Shown in pieces: positions 61,051 through 64,000 of a stretch of 64,000 nucleotides of DNA (the stretch's first letter is position 1; every line of letters starts with the position of its first letter). The translations under genes and the position numbers were made by a program. Source of the DNA: Bradyrhizobium diazoefficiens. GTDB taxonomy: Bacteria; Pseudomonadota; Alphaproteobacteria; Rhizobiales; Xanthobacteraceae. The stretch is taken from contig NZ_CP067100.1 in assembly GCF_016616235.1 (NCBI RefSeq), positions 2,973,001 through 3,037,000 on the forward strand, given 5' to 3'. Below the pieces are notes generated by a model, which was not told the DNA's origin, searched no databases, and saw only the letters and a program-made list of their open reading frames with translations.

Positions 61051-64000
61051 TCACCCCAGCCGGCCCGCCGCATGCGCCAGCAGCGTGTACACCAGTCCCG
61101 TCTCCGAGGTCAGGTGGCTGCGCAACTCCTGCGGGCCGCGGCCGTCGCGGGCGACTTCGTCGAGCAGGCGCTCGAACTCGGCGACGTAGCGGTCGACCGT
61201 GCCCTTGAAGTTGCGGTCGGCGCGGTACTTGCGGGCGACCTCGTCAAAGGCCTTCTGGCCGGCGGGCGTGTAGAGGCGCTTGGTGAAGGCCTTGTTCTCG
61301 CCGCGCTGATACCGGTCCCACATCTCGGCGGCGAGGTTGCGGTCCATCAGGCGGCCGATGTCGAGCGACAGCGATTCCAGCGGATTGCTGCCGTTCTGCG
61401 GCGCCTGCGGTTGCGGCGCGGGTGCGGCGCGGCCACGTGGGGCCTCCCGGCCGGTCGGCGCGCCCTGGTTGGCGTCCGTCCGATTCAAGAGGTCCGACAG
61501 CCAGCCGTCACGGCCCTGGTCGTTGCCGGAAGGCGCAACCGGCGGCGCTTCGGTGCGGCGCGCGGGGGCGGGCATGCCAAGATCCGGCGGCGGCAAGGTC
61601 GAGGCGCTGCCGGTGTCGCGCATGCGCGTCTCGGTCCCACGACCGCCCGCAGTCGCCATCATCGGCTCTTCCTGGCGCTGGACGGCGACAGAGGCGCGGC
61701 CCGTCGTCGAGACGTCGAGACCACGGCCGTGCTGGGCCACGATGCGGTTGAGCTCGGCGAGGGCCTCGATCTGGTCGACGATCACCTTGCGCATCTGCGC
61801 AGTGCTCTCGGCCGCCTCCTGCGGCATCTCGAGCACGCCGCGGCGCAGCTCGTTGCGGGTGGCTTCGAGCTCGTTGTGCATCTCGAACGCCATCTGCTTC
61901 ATGCTGGAGACGAGGTTGGTGAACTTCTCGGTCGACTGCTTGAACATCGCATCCGCTTCGTCCGTGGTCTGGCGGTAGATGTCGTGCATGGCCTCGATGG
62001 TCTGCCGGTGTTCCTCCTCGGACGCCGCGCGCACCGCCTCGAACTGGCGGGTGATCGCGGCCGAGCCTGCGCCGGCTGTCTCCGCGACGACGCGGGCGAT
62101 GTCGCGGGCCCGCTCCTCGGCGGCGGCCAGCGATTCATCGAGCAGGCCGGTGAAACGCGACAGCCGCTGGTCGAGATCGGCGGTGCGGAGGTCGATGGTC
62201 GTGACGAGCGATTCCAGCGCCTGCTTGCGCTCGGCGAGCGAGGCGGTGGTGTTCTTGTTGCTCTGCTCGACGACCTGGGCGGCCTCGACCAGCGCCTTGC
62301 CGTGGGCATCGAACTGCGTCGACAGCTCGCCGAGATCCTGCAGCGCCTTGGTGGTCTTGCTGTTGAAGACGTTGAGCTGATCTTCCAGGTTCTGGGTCGC
62401 AGTGCCGTTGCGCGAGGTGACGTCGTTCATCGCCGAGACGAAGTCGGCGACGCGCGTCACCAGCGCCCGCTCGAGCGAGTTGAGGTTGTCGTGCGCACCG
62501 GTCAGCACCTCCTGGAGCAGGATGTTGCCTTCGCGCAGGCGCTCGAACAGGGCGACCGTGTCGGTGCGCAGGATCTTGCTGGTCTCCTGCATCTCGGTGA
62601 CGGCCGCTATCGAGACCTGGCGCGACTGGTCGATCGCCGTGCGCGAGGCCTGCTCGAGGTCCTTGAGCGACTTGCCGACCGCGCTGGTGGCGACCTCGCT
62701 CGCCGCGTTGATGGTGCGGGCGACTTCCGAGCCGTTGCCCATCATGGTCTGCGAGAACGCATGGCCGCGCGTCTCGATCGACTTCAGCGCGTCGGAGGTG
62801 ACGCGGTCGATGTCGAGCGTGAGCTGGCTCGTCTTCGAGCCAATCGCGTCGACCAGGGCGCCGCGCTTGGCGTCGATCATGTTCGCCAGGCGGTCGGCCT
62901 GCTGCTGCACATAGGTGACGATCTCGTCGGTCTTGCCGGTCATGGCCTGGCCGAAGCTGCTGCTGGCCGCGAGCACCGAACGTTCGACGTCGGCGGAGCT
63001 CGACTTGACCCGCGAACTCGCCTCGTTCGAGGCGGAGATCAGCGCGTTCTGGGCGTTGAGCGCGCTGGTCTGGATGTCGTTGGTCGCATTCGCCGTGGCC
63101 GCGCTCAGCGTCCGCTCGATCTCGGTCGAGATAGTGCGGATCTGGCTGGCGGCATCCGCCGAGGTCGAGGTCAGCGAGGTCTGGGCCTCACGCGCGCTGT
63201 TGAGGATAGTCGAGGCAGTGTCGGCGCCGACCGCGGTCAGCGTGCGCTCGATATCCGTGGTCAGCGACTTGATCTGGCTCGCCGCATCGCTCGAGGCGGA
63301 GATCAGCGTGCCCTGCGCTTCGCGCACGCCACTGGTGAGTGCCTCGATGGTGGCGCCGCCGGCGGTCGCCAGCGCGCGCTGCATCTCGGCCGCGAGCGAA
63401 CGGACCTGGCTGGTCTGTTCCGCCGAGACCGCGAGCAGGGTGCTCTGGGCATCGCGGGCGCTGGTGGTGATCGTCTCGGCGGTGGTCTGGCCGACCTGCG
63501 AGAGCGAGCGGTGCACTTCGGCCGCGAGCGACTTGACCTGGCTCGCCGCATCCGAGGACGCCGTGACCAGCGTGCTCTGGGCTTCGCGGGCGCCGGACAT
63601 GATCGTCTCGGCCGTCGCGGTGCCCGCCATCGAGAGCGAGCGCTGCACGTCCGAGGACAGCGCCTTGATCTGGTTGGCGGTCTCGCTCGAGGCGGCGATC
63701 AGCGTGCTCTGCGCATCGCGGGCGCCGGCGGTGATCGATTCCGCGGTGCTGGTGCCGGCCAGCGACAGCGAACGCTGCACGTCGGCGGTGAGCGTCTTGA
63801 CGTGGTTGGCCGCGTCCGAAGACGCGGTGACGAGCGTGGTCTGCACCTCGCGGGCGCCGGCCAGGATCGAGGCTGCGGTGGCGGAACCCGCCGCCGACAG
63901 CGTGCGTTCGACGTCGGCCGACAGCGACTTGATCTGGTTGGAGGTATCGCCGGAGGCGGCAACCAGCGTCGCCTGCGCCTCGCGGGCGCTGGTCAGGATC
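61051..64000 (-). CDS. C-terminal part of a giant coiled-coil repeat protein (GPR/RgsE-like)
   Basis: The minus-strand frame is open from the window edge to the stop at 61051, giving about 980 C-terminal residues. From 64000 to about 62950 it consists of eight repeats of exactly 44 residues (SA/GAREAQ-x-TL ... S-D-x-x-RSLS pattern), i.e. four 11-residue helical units each. A long coiled coil follows, then a Pro/Ala-rich spacer and a conserved C-terminal domain (MDRNLAAEMWDRYQRGENK, TSETGLVYTLLAHAAGRL). This matches what I know of the Agrobacterium growth pole ring protein GPR and Sinorhizobium RgsE, large proteins needed for polar growth. The N-terminus lies outside the window. Confidence 0.85.
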   Translation of the reverse strand, partial: ILTSAREAQATLVAASGDTSNQIKSLSADVERTLSAAGSATAASILAGAREVQTTLVTASSDAANHVKTLTADVQRSLSLAGTSTAESITAGARDAQSTLIAASSETANQIKALSSDVQRSLSMAGTATAETIMSGAREAQSTLVTASSDAASQVKSLAAEVHRSLSQVGQTTAETITTSARDAQSTLLAVSAEQTSQVRSLAAEMQRALATAGGATIEALTSGVREAQGTLISASSDAASQIKSLTTDIERTLTAVGADTASTILNSAREAQTSLTSTSADAASQIRTISTEIERTLSAATANATNDIQTSALNAQNALISASNEASSRVKSSSADVERSVLAASSSFGQAMTGKTDEIVTYVQQQADRLANMIDAKRGALVDAIGSKTSQLTLDIDRVTSDALKSIETRGHAFSQTMMGNGSEVARTINAASEVATSAVGKSLKDLEQASRTAIDQSRQVSIAAVTEMQETSKILRTDTVALFERLREGNILLQEVLTGAHDNLNSLERALVTRVADFVSAMNDVTSRNGTATQNLEDQLNVFNSKTTKALQDLGELSTQFDAHGKALVEAAQVVEQSNKNTTASLAERKQALESLVTTIDLRTADLDQRLSRFTGLLDESLAAAEERARDIARVVAETAGAGSAAITRQFEAVRAASEEEHRQTIEAMHDIYRQTTDEADAMFKQSTEKFTNLVSSMKQMAFEMHNELEATRNELRRGVLEMPQEAAESTAQMRKVIVDQIEALAELNRIVAQHGRGLDVSTTGRASVAVQRQEEPMMATAGGRGTETRMRDTGSASTLPPPDLGMPAPARRTEAPPVAPSGNDQGRDGWLSDLLNRTDANQGAPTGREAPRGRAAPAPQPQAPQNGSNPLESLSLDIGRLMDRNLAAEMWDRYQRGENKAFTKRLYTPAGQKAFDEVARKYRADRNFKGTVDRYVAEFERLLDEVARDGRGPQELRSHLTSETGLVYTLLAHAAGRLG
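62950..64000 (-). repeat. 132-bp tandem coding repeats
   Basis: About eight copies of a 132-base (44-codon) unit lie in frame within the coiled-coil gene. Units share the codon-level phrase for REAQ or RDAQ followed by a TL and a S-x-D core, with clear divergence between copies and more degeneration towards the inner (3') copy. The first copy is cut by the window edge, so the true number is larger or equal. Confidence 0.85.

Noticed and set aside
62950..64000. Regular 132-bp repeats as a CRISPR array or satellite
   Set aside because: Units are in frame, diverged at synonymous and conservative positions, and encode a continuous 11-residue helical pattern; there are no spacers.

Overview
The window looks like a chromosomal segment of a Bradyrhizobium-type alphaproteobacterium (order Hyphomicrobiales). 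This is an inference. It rests on uniformly high GC, on gene content typical of soil and plant-associated rhizobia (a growth-pole-ring-type coiled-coil protein, lipid A and core decoration genes, a phosphate-starvation lipid-remodelling pair), and on many intergenic palindromic repeats resembling those scattered through these genomes. No tRNA, rRNA, CRISPR array, IS element or phage gene was recognised; the only clearly decayed gene is a flavin monooxygenase remnant near 7.5-8.1 kb.

Layout. 0-7.5 kb is a methionine/SAM-cycle neighbourhood: a MetE-like protein, an HTH-methyltransferase fusion, metK and ahcY, with a TPR/caspase-like secreted protein inserted. 7.5-14.9 kb holds the monooxygenase pseudogene, an LpxO-like lipid A hydroxylase, an NTF2-fold protein, an MHS-family transporter behind a probable EcfG stress promoter, a fumarylacetoacetate-hydrolase-family enzyme, an MsbA-like exporter and galE. 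15-34.8 kb is a large surface-polysaccharide region: a core mannosyltransferase-like GT, waaF, hldD, hldE, an O-antigen ligase, a UDP-amino-sugar dehydratase/reductase/transferase set suited to O-antigen initiation, a UDP-glucuronate 4-epimerase, manC, an oxidoreductase/aminotransferase pair fitting 2,3-diaminoglucose synthesis for lipid A (GnnA/GnnB type), and murJ. A HicBA-like toxin-antitoxin pair lies within it.

34.8-49.3 kb is mixed metabolism: a VOC protein, a DUF1127 protein, an orphan form-II CoxL-type molybdoenzyme, two cytochromes c, a cystathionine gamma-synthase-family enzyme, a CHRD protein, a stand-alone RAM domain, a hybrid histidine kinase whose membrane domain carries the copper/ethylene-binding residues of plant ETR1, thiD, a PlcP-like metallophosphoesterase plus GT4 glycosyltransferase behind a PHO-box-like site, and a threonine-dehydratase-type enzyme. 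49.5-64 kb holds a second caspase-like protein with an Asn-rich tail, a secreted Hint-domain protein, an outer-membrane beta-barrel, an acidic Ala/Glu/Pro-rich protein, an MFS transporter, a dipeptide epimerase, the MlaE(STAS)-MlaF-MlaD lipid transporter and the C-terminal part of a giant coiled-coil protein with 44-residue repeats (GPR/RgsE type) that runs off the window end.

The strongest leads are the ETR1-like kinase, the PHO-box/PlcP/glycosyltransferase module, the GPR-type repeat protein and the GnnA/GnnB-type pair. Functions are read from motifs and general family knowledge; no database search was possible.
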